Shown here: piece by piece, positions 52,816 through 62,409 of the stretch
Numbering within the stretch: the stretch's first letter is position 1
Layout of the letters: each line of letters opens with the position of its first letter
Assembly: GCF_017356035.1 (NCBI RefSeq)
Contig: NZ_JAFIQX010000007.1
Location: 124,001 to 188,000, forward strand
Length of the DNA: 64,000 bases
Direction: 5' to 3'
DNA from: Longitalea luteola
GTDB lineage: Bacteria; Bacteroidota; Bacteroidia; Chitinophagales; Chitinophagaceae
Notes under the pieces: model-generated
The model's input: only the letters and a program-made list of their open reading frames with translations
Databases searched by the model: none
Told to the model about the DNA's origin: nothing
Translations under genes and position numbers: made by a program

Positions 52816-52944
52816 ACCGTATTACCTGCTAAAAACACGCCAGGCAGCAGCTGTTGTTTTGGCGGAATTCTTGCGGCTACATCAAAAAAATGGAGCTATG
52901 CCATCAATTTACGAACTTGTCGGTTGTTTTAAACTTTATTATTC

Positions 52945-53763
52945 ATGGAAAAAGCCAACCCTATAACCTGGCGAAACAGGCTTCATAACACAATTTATGA
53001 ATCGAACACGATGGCAGGTAAGGCCTTCGACGTGGCCCTGCTGGCATTGATAATGTCAAGCATTGTGGTGGTCATGCTCGACAGCATTGATGAGTATCAT
53101 GACCGGTACGGGCGGGTGTTTTATATCATGGAATGGGCCTTTACAGGTTTGTTTACCCTGGAATACCTGTTGCGTTTAATAAGTATTCAAAGACCCTGGC
53201 GATATGTATTTTCTTTTTTTGGCCTTATAGATCTGCTGGCCATCATACCCTCTTACCTGAGCATCTTCCTGGTAGGGGCGCAATCATTGCTGGTGCTTCG
53301 CGCCTTGCGGTTATTGCGGGTATTTCGGATTTTCAAGCTGACCCATTTTTTAACGGAAATGGAGTTCCTGAAAATATCCATTGCCACCAGTTTAAAGAAG
53401 ATCACCATCTTCATGCTGGTCGTGCTGAGCCTGGTCATTATTCTGGGTTCCGTCATGTACCTGGTAGAAAACGGGCAGAACGGATTTACCAGCATTCCCG
53501 CCAGCATTTACTGGGCAATTGTTACCATTACTACCGTCGGTTATGGCGATATCACACCCGTGACGACCGTGGGTAAGTTCGTTGCGTCTTTAATGATGTT
53601 CATTGGTTATGGCATCATTGCAGTTCCTACCGGCATTATTACCACGGAAATGGCCTTTGCCGCCCGCCGCAGAAAACATGGTCATGAGACCTGTCCGGGC
53701 TGCGGGAGAGAAGGGCACGACAATGATGCGGTGTTCTGCAAGTTCTGTGGCACTTTGTTGTGA
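52945..53763 (+). CDS. Voltage-gated potassium channel with C-terminal zinc ribbon
   Basis: 272 residues with six transmembrane helices. S4 carries spaced arginines (LVLRALRLLRVFRIFK), and the pore has the K+ selectivity filter TTVGYGD (196-202) followed by S6 (ASLMMFIGYGIIAVPTGI). The C-terminus is a short basic link and a zinc ribbon with Cys250, Cys253, Cys265 and Cys268. It is a Kv-type tetrameric channel; the ribbon may sense metal or redox state, which is inference. It is divergent from ligD and convergent with the Usp gene. Confidence 0.93.
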   Translation: MEKANPITWRNRLHNTIYESNTMAGKAFDVALLALIMSSIVVVMLDSIDEYHDRYGRVFYIMEWAFTGLFTLEYLLRLISIQRPWRYVFSFFGLIDLLAIIPSYLSIFLVGAQSLLVLRALRLLRVFRIFKLTHFLTEMEFLKISIATSLKKITIFMLVVLSLVIILGSVMYLVENGQNGFTSIPASIYWAIVTITTVGYGDITPVTTVGKFVASLMMFIGYGIIAVPTGIITTEMAFAARRRKHGHETCPGCGREGHDNDAVFCKFCGTLL

Positions 53764-53783
53764 TATGAATGGAATGTGCCACC

Positions 53784-54605
53784 TTAGTTTTCGCTGATCC
53801 TTATTATACTAAGAATGGGAATTTTTGCCTGGTTGATGATGTTTTGCGAAGATGGTCCAATAAAGAATGGCCTTGCCGGCATATCGATGCCCGGCGAAAT
53901 AACGATAAGGTCAGCGTTCGATTCTTCCGCTCCGGCCAGTACACTGTTGGAGATATTTATGTTATTGCTATAACTCAAAGATATTTCTATATTGTTGTTG
54001 CCGTTGTTATTCGTGATCTCCCTGATCTTGGAAGGCAGGGGAAACAGCGTTGTTTCAAACCTGCTCGTGGTTATGCCTAATATTTGAACTTTATAAGGCG
54101 TTTCGGTTTCGACCGCTATATTTTCAATGATGCGATACAGCTTATAGGTGAATTTAGAGGGCCTTACCGGGAATAAAATGTTTTTAAAGTCGATGCGTAA
54201 GGGTCCTTCGGGGATCAGCATAACGGGGCAGGTGCATCTTTTAACCACGTAGTAGGCGTTGGATCCGATTGCTGGCCCGCCCTGGCCCGGCAATCCATGT
54301 GAACCCATAATTACAAGGTCGATCTTGTTTTCTGCCACCGTATTCACAATGGTATGCCCTACAATTCCGTCGGCAAAAATGATTGTCGTTTGAATGCCGT
54401 GTTCTATTGACAGTTTTCCCGCCATGGCATCGAAAACTTCTTTTGCCTTTTTCTTTGATTCAAAGATGACTGCCTCGGGTATTACATCTTTTACATGAAG
54501 TATGTACAGTGTTGCATTATTACCTGCAGCAATCTTTATGGCTGTTTTCAGTGCATTCAGCGATGCCTCACTATAATCGGTTGGAACCAATATACTCTTT
54601 ATCAT
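53784..54605 (-). CDS. Tandem universal stress protein (UspA family)
   Basis: 273 residues in two Usp folds: ILVPTDYSEASLNALKTAIK with the ATP-binding G-x2-G-x9-G-S motif in GSHGLPGQGGPAIGS, then a second, more divergent repeat (NILFPVRPSKFTYKLYRIIE ... DLIVISPGID). Such proteins bind ATP and accumulate under stress. It is monocistronic, ending 21 bp from the channel gene. Confidence 0.92.
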   Translation of the reverse strand: MIKSILVPTDYSEASLNALKTAIKIAAGNNATLYILHVKDVIPEAVIFESKKKAKEVFDAMAGKLSIEHGIQTTIIFADGIVGHTIVNTVAENKIDLVIMGSHGLPGQGGPAIGSNAYYVVKRCTCPVMLIPEGPLRIDFKNILFPVRPSKFTYKLYRIIENIAVETETPYKVQILGITTSRFETTLFPLPSKIREITNNNGNNNIEISLSYSNNINISNSVLAGAEESNADLIVISPGIDMPARPFFIGPSSQNIINQAKIPILSIIRISEN

Positions 54606-54831
54606 TAAAACGGCTTTATGCAGAATCGGCTGCTCACTTTATAATAATGATATCCACCACTGCAAGTTGGGCAACTTTTAATAGCCAGCACTTAATACGT
54701 TATTAGAATGTTGTTAGAATTGACCTTAAAACGCATGTGCGCCTGGGATCACCTGCCATTTTTTGCCTGGAAAGAATAGCTAATGCGTTGGTTAGTAGTA
54801 CGGTGAGATGGGATTAAGGGAACTGCGGCGT

Positions 54832-55065
54832 TTATTTTCCAATGCTGTTTTTACCGGAGGGGCGGGAGCTTACATGCGCCCGTTTTTCGTAATTTTCGAT
54901 TTGATGGTTTAATTCAATGATCACACTTTTGAGCGAATCATTCTGCAGGATCAGTTTCCGGTTGGCCGACCTGTAATCGATCGTTTGCTTTACAAAAAAG
55001 CTGCTTCCGACAATTAAGGAAACTGGAATGATAAAATAAAGAATATATACGCGTTTTGCTTTCAT
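54832..55065 (-). CDS. Small membrane-anchored coiled-coil protein
   Basis: A 77-residue protein: one N-terminal membrane helix (VYILYFIIPVSLIVGSSFFV), then a heptad-like helix (RKLILQNDSLKSVIIELNHQIENYEKR) and a basic Ser/Gly tail. The topology resembles small division or envelope proteins such as FtsL/FtsB, but no specific match can be claimed. It is divergent from nhaA. Confidence 0.6.
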   Translation of the reverse strand: MKAKRVYILYFIIPVSLIVGSSFFVKQTIDYRSANRKLILQNDSLKSVIIELNHQIENYEKRAHVSSRPSGKNSIGK

Positions 55066-55207
55066 GTCAACGATCGCCTATGCAATTTGATCTTTATTTA
55101 TTGTTTGGTTATTAGATTGAGGTTAAAAAAATATTAGAAGAAACGTTGCACAAGGTATAATATTTTTGCACCTATTTATTAATCAGGGCTTATAAACGCG
55201 CTTACAA

Positions 55208-56398
55208 ATGACATCCATGATCACTAAAATGTTTACTGAATTTGTTAACAGCGAAAGATCCGGCGGATTTGTATTACTGATCTGTACAATCTTGTCCCTG
55301 ATCCTGGCGAATAGTGCTATTGGTGAAGGTTACCTGCATTTCTGGCACCAGGAGATGGGGTTTGAAACATCGGCTATCCGGCTTCGATATTCTATTGAAC
55401 ACTGGGTCAATGATGGCTTGATGGCCATATTCTTTTTACTGGTAGGCCTGGAGATCGAGCGGGAGTTGTACATAGGTGAATTGTCGACGGTAAAGAACGC
55501 GCTGCTTCCCGTTTTTGCAGCTATTGGCGGTATGCTCGTGCCGGCTGCCATACATTTCTTACTTAATAAAGATACAGCTACCCAGTCGGGATTTGGCATA
55601 CCCATGGCTACCGACATTGCGTTCGCCCTCGGCATTTTGTCACTACTGGGCAACAGGGTTCCGGTTAGTTTGAAAATTTTCCTCACAGCATTTGCCATCA
55701 TCGATGACCTGGGCGCCATCCTGGTTATTGCTATTTTTTACACCAAAGCTTTTTCCTTCTTTTATTTTGGTTTGGCGATGGCCATTTTGGGTTTACTGTT
55801 CATTATGAACAGGCTGAAAATTCATAAGATCTATCTGTACATCATTCCGGGAATAGCCATGTGGTATTGCATGATGCAATCCGGCGTTCATGCTACCATC
55901 AGTGGCATCCTGCTGGCCTTTGCTTTACCCTTTGGCAATGGTGATGAAACCACCAGCTCATACCGTATGCAACATATTCTACACAAACCGGTTGCATTTA
56001 TTGTGCTGCCTGTCTTTGCGCTGGCAAACACCGGCGTCAGCATTCATGCCAACTGGTATGAACAGCTCTTTTCACCGAACAGCCTTGGGATACTGCTGGG
56101 CCTGATTGTTGGCAAGCCCCTGGGCGTCTTTCTTTTTTCTTATAGTGCTGTAAAGTTCGGAATAGGCAACCTGCCTGCAGATATTAACTGGCGGCACATC
56201 ATGGGAGTAGCTATTTTGGGCGGTATAGGTTTTACCATGTCTATTTTTATCACTTTGCTTGCTTTTGACAACGGCGATACAACCATCGAATCGAAGATCG
56301 CCATATTTCTCTCTTCCTGTATTGCTGGTCTATTAGGGTATTTATACCTGTACTTTCTGGCCAGAAAGATCACGGCCGGGGTCCCCTCTTCCCGGTAG
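55208..56398 (+). CDS. nhaA: Na+/H+ antiporter NhaA
   Basis: 396 residues with twelve helices and the family's key residues: early conserved NSERSGG, LLVGLEIERE, Asp136 in ATDIAFALGI and the paired Asp166-Asp167 in AIIDDLGA (Na+/H+ site), and the C-terminal GGIGFTMSIFI. It exchanges Na+ for protons to control pH and salt. ATG 55208 matches the expected start. A terminator follows. Confidence 0.97.
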   Translation: MTSMITKMFTEFVNSERSGGFVLLICTILSLILANSAIGEGYLHFWHQEMGFETSAIRLRYSIEHWVNDGLMAIFFLLVGLEIERELYIGELSTVKNALLPVFAAIGGMLVPAAIHFLLNKDTATQSGFGIPMATDIAFALGILSLLGNRVPVSLKIFLTAFAIIDDLGAILVIAIFYTKAFSFFYFGLAMAILGLLFIMNRLKIHKIYLYIIPGIAMWYCMMQSGVHATISGILLAFALPFGNGDETTSSYRMQHILHKPVAFIVLPVFALANTGVSIHANWYEQLFSPNSLGILLGLIVGKPLGVFLFSYSAVKFGIGNLPADINWRHIMGVAILGGIGFTMSIFITLLAFDNGDTTIESKIAIFLSSCIAGLLGYLYLYFLARKITAGVPSSR

Positions 56399-56407
56399 CT
56401 GTCTTTT

Positions 56408-56434
56408 CCCAAATCCTTCCCGATTTGGGTTTTT
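56408..56434 (+). terminator. Terminator after nhaA
   Basis: The stem CCCAAATC / GATTTGGG with a 6-nt loop is followed by five T residues, ten bases past the nhaA stop. Confidence 0.85.
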
Positions 56435-56510
56435 AATTTGTACCGGATAATCAGACCGCTGTTCCGGCGATACACTGAAAAGAGAAACCATCTTAATTAA
56501 CAATACAATA

Positions 56511-58181
56511 ATGAAACATTTGATGAACTGGAAAGGTCCCATTGTTCGTAGACCGGGAATATACGGAATAACGCTGGCGGCTGCAGCCGTATTCAGTATA
56601 GGATCAGCCAAGGCGCAATACCCGAAAGTACCCCAGGAAATAGGCAGGGCAAGCAATGAAATGATGCAGGCCGCACTGCGGCATTCTGATTCCATGTGGC
56701 AGAAAGCATGGCCCGTAATCCAGGAAGATGCCAAAAAAGGAAAACCCTTTATTCCCTGGGCTGCCCGGCCTACTGATCTGCCGCAGGCTGATATCGCTGC
56801 ATTTCCAGGCGCTGAAGGCGGCGGAAAATACAGTTTTGGCGGCCGCGGCGGTAAGGTGTATGTTGTAACCAATGTCAATGATGATGGCCCTGGAAGTTTA
56901 CGGTGGGCTTGTGAGCAGGGCGGCGCCCGCATAGTGGTATTCAATGTGGCGGGCATTATCAGGCTGAAAACGCCGCTGATCATCCGGGCGCCTTATATAA
57001 CCATTGCCGGACAAACCGCTCCCGGCGACGGGGTATGCGTGGCCGGCGAATCTGTATGGATCAATACGCACGACGTGATCATCCGGTTCATGCGTTTCCG
57101 GCGCGGTGAGACCAATGTAGGGCGCAGGGACGACGCTATTGGCGGCAATCCCATCGGCAACATCATGATCGATCACGTGTCTGCCAGCTGGGGCCTGGAT
57201 GAAAATATGTCGATGTACCGGCACATGTACGATGATAGCACCGGATCGCAGGAACAAAAGCTGGGCACGGTGAATATCACTATCCAGAACTCTATTTTTG
57301 CCGAATCGCTGGATACCTGGAACCATGCTTTCGGCAGCACGCTGGGCGGTGAAAATGCTACGTTCATGCGCAACCTGTGGGCCAACAATGCCGGCCGTAA
57401 CCCATCTATCGGCTGGAATGGTATCTTCAATTTTGTCAACAACGTCGTTCACAACTGGGTGCACCGTTCGGTAGACGGCGGTGACTATCGCGCCTCGTAT
57501 AATATTATCAACAACTATTTCAAACCAGGGCCTGCAACGCCGAAAGATGCGCCTGTAGGCCATCGCATCCTGAATCCGGAATCTGGTCGCAGTAAACTCA
57601 AATACAAGGTATTTGGCCGCGCTTATGTAAATGGAAATATCATGGAAGGGTATCCGGAGATAACCCGCGACAACTGGGCCGGCGGCGTACAGGTAGAAGA
57701 TATGAATGACCGGGATCTGCCAGATGCTGGTCCGTACAAGGAATTCATGAAATGGAACAAGCCATTCCCTATGGCGCCACTGACCATCATGTCAGCTGAG
57801 AAGGCTTTTGATTATGTATTGCAGCATGCGGGCGCTACGCTTCCCAAAAGAGATGCGGTTGACCAGCGGATCACCCGGCAGGTGCGCACCGGCAAGGTGA
57901 ATCCATTGCCCAACGTAAAACTGCCTGAAACGCAGTTCGAGCACCGCAGGCTGCCGATCGATTCCTATAAGATGGGGATCATCACCGATATCAGCCAGGT
58001 AGGCGGTTATCCTGAATACAAGGGCACTCCTTATAAAGATGCCGATAGCGATGGTATGCCTGATGAATGGGAAAAGAAGAACGGGTTGAATCCCAACAAT
58101 GCCGCCGACGCCTCCCAGGACCGCAATAAAGATGGCTATACGAACATTGAGGAATACCTCAATAGCGTAGTGAAAAGCTAA
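56511..58181 (+). CDS. Exported pectate-lyase-like protein
   Basis: 556 residues with a signal peptide (ITLAAAAVFSIGSAKAQ), then a right-handed beta-helix with polysaccharide-lyase-1-like motifs (FPGAEGGGKYSFGGRGGKVY, VTNVNDDGPGSLRWA, IMIDHVSASWGLDENMS, FVNNVVHNWVHRSVDGGDYR) and a C-terminal calcium-type D-x-D-x-D segment (DADSDGMPDEWEKKNGL). It probably cleaves pectin-type uronate glycans outside the cytoplasm. It lies 8.7 kb from the SusC/D locus. Its stop codon is overlapped by a heptad array. Confidence 0.92.
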   Translation: MKHLMNWKGPIVRRPGIYGITLAAAAVFSIGSAKAQYPKVPQEIGRASNEMMQAALRHSDSMWQKAWPVIQEDAKKGKPFIPWAARPTDLPQADIAAFPGAEGGGKYSFGGRGGKVYVVTNVNDDGPGSLRWACEQGGARIVVFNVAGIIRLKTPLIIRAPYITIAGQTAPGDGVCVAGESVWINTHDVIIRFMRFRRGETNVGRRDDAIGGNPIGNIMIDHVSASWGLDENMSMYRHMYDDSTGSQEQKLGTVNITIQNSIFAESLDTWNHAFGSTLGGENATFMRNLWANNAGRNPSIGWNGIFNFVNNVVHNWVHRSVDGGDYRASYNIINNYFKPGPATPKDAPVGHRILNPESGRSKLKYKVFGRAYVNGNIMEGYPEITRDNWAGGVQVEDMNDRDLPDAGPYKEFMKWNKPFPMAPLTIMSAEKAFDYVLQHAGATLPKRDAVDQRITRQVRTGKVNPLPNVKLPETQFEHRRLPIDSYKMGIITDISQVGGYPEYKGTPYKDADSDGMPDEWEKKNGLNPNNAADASQDRNKDGYTNIEEYLNSVVKS

Positions 58182-58311
58182 ACGCAAAACGCTGAACGCA
58201 AAACGCAAAACGCTGAACGCAGAACGCAAAACGCAAAACGCAAAACGCTGAACGCTGAACGCAGAACGCAAAACGCAAAACGCTGAAGGCTGAACGCAGA
58301 ACGCGGAACGC
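58179..58311. repeat. 19-unit heptad array ((A/T)(A/G)AACGC)
   Basis: Nineteen consecutive 7-bp units, mostly AAAACGC, TGAACGC and AGAACGC, begin in the TAA stop of the pectate-lyase gene. Frames across it on the minus strand give repetitive AFCVLRS peptides and are not genes. Confidence 0.9.
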
Positions 58312-58400
58312 TTGCTCGCATGTATCTGTCCGCGCCTTCCGTGCGGCACCCTCGCGAAAGTTCGGAAAGCAGGGCTGTAAGCGATTCGAAACCTGGCATT

Positions 58401-58456
58401 GCGCCTTAAGCCTTTAGCCTTTAGCTTTGAGCCTTGCGCCTTGAACGTTCAGCGTA
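58401..58456. repeat. 8-unit heptad array containing a promoter element
   Basis: Eight 7-bp units (GCGCCTT, AAGCCTT, TAGCCTT, GAGCCTT types) end 17 bp before the response-regulator start. The -33 TTG of its likely promoter is inside the array. Confidence 0.8.
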
Positions 58457-58469
58457 TTCCATATTTTTG
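58441..58469 (+). promoter_or_regulatory. Bacteroidota-type promoter of the response regulator
   Basis: TTG (58441-58443), 18 nt, then TATTTTTG (58462-58469), 4 nt before the ATG at 58474. The geometry matches the promoter at 11577 and implies a nearly leaderless transcript. Confidence 0.6.
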
Positions 58470-58473
58470 CCTT

Positions 58474-59151
58474 ATGAAGATTCTGGTAATTGAAGATGAA
58501 CCGGCAATGCTTGAAGTGATCCGGCAATCCCTGCAAAAAGAGAACTTTCTTGTAGAGGTTGCCGGAGATTTCAGCAGCGCGCTGCGCAAGATCATTGCCT
58601 ACAACTATGATTGCATTCTCCTCGATCTCACCTTACCCGATGGCAACGGTTTCGAGCTCCTGCAGGAACTTAAAAAGATGAATAAAACGGATGGTGTTAT
58701 CATCATTTCTGCAAAAGATTCTGTCGATGACAAGATCCGCGGTCTGAACCTCGGCGCCGATGATTACCTCACCAAACCCTTTCATATCGCAGAGCTCAAT
58801 GCCCGGATAAAATCAGTGCTACGGCGAAAAGTATTTGATGGAAAGAATACCCTTGAGTTGGGCAATATAATGATCGACCTAAACGACAGAACGGTGACGG
58901 TAAAAGCGGAACAGATGACACTGAACCGCAAAGAATTCGACATTCTTACCTATTTTATGGCTAACAAAGGCCGGCTGGTGATAAAGGATGCCCTGGCGGA
59001 ATATATCTGGGGCGATTACGCCGATCAGGCCAATGACTATGAATTCATCTATTCCCAGATCAGGAACCTTCGTAAGAAACTGAAGGAGCACGATAGCGGC
59101 ATAGAAATTCGGGCCGTCTATGGAATAGGTTACAAGCTGGTTGTACTATGA
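58474..59151 (+). CDS. OmpR-family response regulator
   Basis: 225 residues: receiver domain with EDE (7-9), phospho-acceptor Asp51 in LLDLTLPDGNG, Ser in IIISAKDS and Lys in YLTKPFH, then a winged-helix DNA-binding domain (LNRKEFDILTYFMANKGRLV, YEFIYSQIRNLRKKL, VYGIGYKL). ATG 58474 is set by the EDEP start; the open frame upstream is repeat sequence. It overlaps the kinase gene by ATGA, giving an obvious pair. Confidence 0.95.
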   Translation: MKILVIEDEPAMLEVIRQSLQKENFLVEVAGDFSSALRKIIAYNYDCILLDLTLPDGNGFELLQELKKMNKTDGVIIISAKDSVDDKIRGLNLGADDYLTKPFHIAELNARIKSVLRRKVFDGKNTLELGNIMIDLNDRTVTVKAEQMTLNRKEFDILTYFMANKGRLVIKDALAEYIWGDYADQANDYEFIYSQIRNLRKKLKEHDSGIEIRAVYGIGYKLVVL

Positions 59152-60428
59152 AACTGCTTAATCACACCCTGCTGTATCTTTCCGTTTCCTTACTGGCGGT
59201 ATTGGGATTATGGGCCCTTATTTTCTATTTCAATATGCTGGAAGAAGTGAAGGATAGCATCGACGACGGACTGGCCAATTATAAAATGCTTATTATTTAC
59301 AAGGCCCAGAAAGATACATCCATGCTCAGCAGTGCCGCCTTCGGCGCCGAAAATTATACCATCAGGGAAATTGCTCCCTCGTATGCCATCCAGGTGAGGG
59401 ATTCGTATAAAGACAGTTTGCTTTACTCTGAGCGTTTGAACAGTTATGAACCGGTTCGGCTGCTAACAACGGCTTTTGCTGCAGAGGACGGGCGTTTCTA
59501 CGAACTGAAGATCATTTCAGCGGCAGTAAATAAAGCAGAACTGATCAGGAAACTGCTGCTCTCCTTAACGGTGCTGTATATGCTCATGCTGGCCAGCATT
59601 ATTGCGATCAACAATTTTGTGCTGAAGCGCATCTGGCGGCCTTTTTACTACCTGCTTAACCAGTTGAAAAAGTTCAGGCTTGCCAATGCCACTTTATTCA
59701 GGCCGGCTACAACCACTGTCACAGAGTTCAGGGAACTGAACGATACATTATTGTCTTTGCTGGGCCGTAACCTCGATACCTTTATCAGCCAGAAGCAGTT
59801 TATCGAGAATGCATCGCATGAATTACAAACGCCGGTCGCAATCAGCATTAACAAGCTGGAACTGCTGGCGGAGCGCAATACATTGTCGGAAGAGGATGTT
59901 CAAACGGTTGCAGCTGTCATTCAAACACTGGAAAGCCTCAAACGAATGAACAGGTCGCTGCTCCTGCTGTCAAAAATAGAGAACCAGCAGTTCGCGGCCG
60001 AGGAAAAGGTGAACTTAAATGAGGTGATCAAAAAAATGGTCAGTGATTTTTCGGATCTGTCAGAGTTCAAAGAAGTGCAGCTATTGCTATTGGAAGATGG
60101 TCAATTTGACCATGTAATGAATAAAGACCTGGCGGAGATGCTGGTGATGAACCTGCTGAAAAATGCCATCGTTCATAACCGGCCCAACGGTACGGTTACC
60201 ATCTCCATCTCTCATTCATCCTTTACTATTGAAAATACCGGCGAAGCCGCCCCGCTTGACCCGGTGAAAATGTTTGACAGGTTCTATAAGAAGACCGCCG
60301 ATAGAACATCCACCGGGCTCGGACTAGCCATCGTAAAAGCGATCACCCATTTCTATGGCTTTTCCATTGAATATCATTTTTCCGGAAATCATGTATTCCG
60401 GGTTGGGGTAACAGGGCAGGGTAGTTAA
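59148..60428 (+). CDS. Membrane sensor histidine kinase
   Basis: 426 residues: membrane helix 1 (LLYLSVSLLAVLGLWALIFYF), periplasmic sensor about 35-135, membrane helix 2 (LLLSLTVLYMLMLASIIAI), HisKA with His224 in ENASHELQTPVAISI, and a short HATPase_c domain (LLKNAIVHN, TSTGLGLAIVKAI). It phosphorylates the preceding OmpR regulator. The N-box and G2 are present while the G1 region is short, as in several Bacteroidota kinases. A PepSY-like gene follows. Confidence 0.93.
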   Translation: MKLLNHTLLYLSVSLLAVLGLWALIFYFNMLEEVKDSIDDGLANYKMLIIYKAQKDTSMLSSAAFGAENYTIREIAPSYAIQVRDSYKDSLLYSERLNSYEPVRLLTTAFAAEDGRFYELKIISAAVNKAELIRKLLLSLTVLYMLMLASIIAINNFVLKRIWRPFYYLLNQLKKFRLANATLFRPATTTVTEFRELNDTLLSLLGRNLDTFISQKQFIENASHELQTPVAISINKLELLAERNTLSEEDVQTVAAVIQTLESLKRMNRSLLLLSKIENQQFAAEEKVNLNEVIKKMVSDFSDLSEFKEVQLLLLEDGQFDHVMNKDLAEMLVMNLLKNAIVHNRPNGTVTISISHSSFTIENTGEAAPLDPVKMFDRFYKKTADRTSTGLGLAIVKAITHFYGFSIEYHFSGNHVFRVGVTGQGS

Positions 60429-60466
60429 GACAATTAAAAGACATGTTCTTATTTTGTACAATTAAA

Positions 60467-60916
60467 ATGAAACTGTTGAAAAGGGGTTTACTATTGCTGG
60501 CATTGCTTTTTTTTGTAATCACCGGTGCTGATGCACAGGCGGTGAAACAAAAGAATGTGCCCTCTATTATCCTGAATGCATTTCAATTGAAATTTCCCAA
60601 AGCAGCCGATGTAAAATGGGAACTCGAAAATGGAATGTATAAAGCGGAATTTGAATTGGATAATATCGACCATGAAGTGTGGCTGGATCATAGCGGCAGG
60701 TGGAAAAAACATAAACAGGATTTTGAGGAAAAGGATCTGCCCAAAGCGGTGAAAGCGGCTATTCAGGCAACATATAAAGACTTTGAAGTGCATAATGTTG
60801 AGCTGATTGAAGAAGGCAGGCGAAAGTTTTACAAAATGAAGCTGGAAAGATCAACTGTAAACCGGAAAGTGATCTTCGATGAGCATGGTAAAATAATTTT
60901 TGATAAAGAGAATTAA
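60467..60916 (+). CDS. PepSY-like exported protein
   Basis: 149 residues from ATG 60467 with a signal peptide (GLLLLALLFFVITGADAQA) and two PepSY-like repeats (FQLKFPKAADVKWELENGMY, AEFELDNIDHEVWLDHSG; AIQATYKDFEVHNVELIEEG). Such small periplasmic proteins are often linked to two-component systems and may inhibit or buffer a signal. It lies 38 bp after the kinase stop, so it is likely a target or modulator of the same system. Confidence 0.85.
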   Translation: MKLLKRGLLLLALLFFVITGADAQAVKQKNVPSIILNAFQLKFPKAADVKWELENGMYKAEFELDNIDHEVWLDHSGRWKKHKQDFEEKDLPKAVKAAIQATYKDFEVHNVELIEEGRRKFYKMKLERSTVNRKVIFDEHGKIIFDKEN

Positions 60917-61005
60917 GAATTGCATGAGGGCTGACTCAACCTTCGTTTAATGGTGGTTTAAACAGGTATTTATTATCTTAGAACAACATTAAAAAATACC
61001 TGGAC

Positions 61006-62301
61006 GTGAATAAACTGTTTAGTGTCTCCCTGTTGTTATGCTGGTCGCTTGTCCTCTCAGCACAAAAGCCCGTACCAGTGAAGCCCCGCATTTTGATCAG
61101 TACCGACATTGGCGGCACAGATCCCGACGATAATCAGTCGATGATCCATTTCCTGATGTACAGCAACCGTTTCAATACCGAAGGCCTTATCTCTTCACCA
61201 TCCTATGGCCATGGTACGAAGCAGCACCTGCTCGATATGATCGCGCTGTACGAAAAGGACCTGCCTGCACTTGAAAAGTTTGACAAGGGTTTTCCATCCC
61301 CCGATGCGTTACGCGCCATCTGCAAACAGGGCCGGCAGGGAGCAGCTCCTTTCGCAGGTTATACAAAAGCCACTGAAGGTTCCAACTGGATCGTGACATG
61401 TGCCCGCCGGAAAAGCCGCCAACCCTTGTGGGTATTGGTGTGGGGTGGCCTCGATGATCTGGCCCAGGCCTTACACGATGCGCCCGATATCCGAAAAAAC
61501 ATTAAAGTGTACTGGATAGGCGGGCCGAACAAAAAATGGAGCACTAACAGCTATGCCTACATTGTGCAGCATTTTCCCGACCTGTGGTTCATTGAAGTGA
61601 ATTCCTCTTACTACGGTTTCTTTTCCAATAAGGGTATGCCCGACAGCGTAAGCACCACCAATTATTATGATCGCTACATGGCTGGCGCAGGCCACATGGG
61701 AAAAGACTTTAAGAATTACTATGGCGGAAATGTAAAAATGGGCGATACGCCATCCCTGTTGTATATGATGGACGGCGACCCCAATGATCCGCAGAGAGAA
61801 AGCTGGGGCGGCAGTTTCGAAAAATTCGATCACAGCGCCCGGAATATTTTCAACCGTAATACAACGCTGACCGATACGGTAACTGTCTGTTCCATACTGG
61901 AATTTCATATAAAGGGACCACAGCTACCTATTCCGCCCGATTCAGCCTGTTTTACCATGAGCGTTAAGGCCGGTATTGGTGAACAAAAATGGGCCGGCTA
62001 TTACCGCGGCGAAGGAAACTATGTGGTGCGGTATGCCCCCAAGCAGGCCGAAATAATTTCTTATACAATCACGGCTGATATTCCCGGTTTCCAGGCGCAG
62101 TCGGGCCAGTTTGTCGTAGACAATCTATGGCCGGGTAAACGCAGGGAAACAGACTACCCATTAGGAAAAGATTGGTATACCGACCGCAGCGATCCCAGGT
62201 TGTATGACGGCCAGATCCAGGGCGGCATTACGGTAAAGAAATGGCGCTACGATGTGCTGATGGATTGGGCAAAGCGCTGGCAATGGTTAAAAACAAAATA
62301 A
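61006..62301 (+). CDS. DUF1593 nucleoside-hydrolase-like exported protein
   Basis: 431 residues starting at GTG 61006 with a signal peptide (LFSVSLLLCWSLVLSAQ). The N-terminal domain has the nucleoside-hydrolase-like metal motif ILISTDIGGTDPDDNQSMIH and WVLVWGGLDDLAQAL; a C-terminal beta domain follows (VKAGIGEQKWAGYYRGEGNY, ADIPGFQAQSGQFVVDNLWP). DUF1593 proteins occur in polysaccharide-degradation loci, and the substrate is unclear. It follows the PepSY gene at 89 bp. Confidence 0.87.
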   Translation: MNKLFSVSLLLCWSLVLSAQKPVPVKPRILISTDIGGTDPDDNQSMIHFLMYSNRFNTEGLISSPSYGHGTKQHLLDMIALYEKDLPALEKFDKGFPSPDALRAICKQGRQGAAPFAGYTKATEGSNWIVTCARRKSRQPLWVLVWGGLDDLAQALHDAPDIRKNIKVYWIGGPNKKWSTNSYAYIVQHFPDLWFIEVNSSYYGFFSNKGMPDSVSTTNYYDRYMAGAGHMGKDFKNYYGGNVKMGDTPSLLYMMDGDPNDPQRESWGGSFEKFDHSARNIFNRNTTLTDTVTVCSILEFHIKGPQLPIPPDSACFTMSVKAGIGEQKWAGYYRGEGNYVVRYAPKQAEIISYTITADIPGFQAQSGQFVVDNLWPGKRRETDYPLGKDWYTDRSDPRLYDGQIQGGITVKKWRYDVLMDWAKRWQWLKTK

Positions 62302-62409
62302 AGACAGTGGAAACAGTGGCCAACCCCGCGTTGCCTGTTTGTAAACAGGCAACGGTACTAATGTCAATGACGGTGGCCGCCATGAACCGGAGTAAGCTAA
62401 ACTACCGGA

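Noticed and set aside
58178-58399. Minus-strand open frame of repeated AFCVLRS-type peptides
   Set aside because: It is a translation of the 7-bp array and has no independent gene features.
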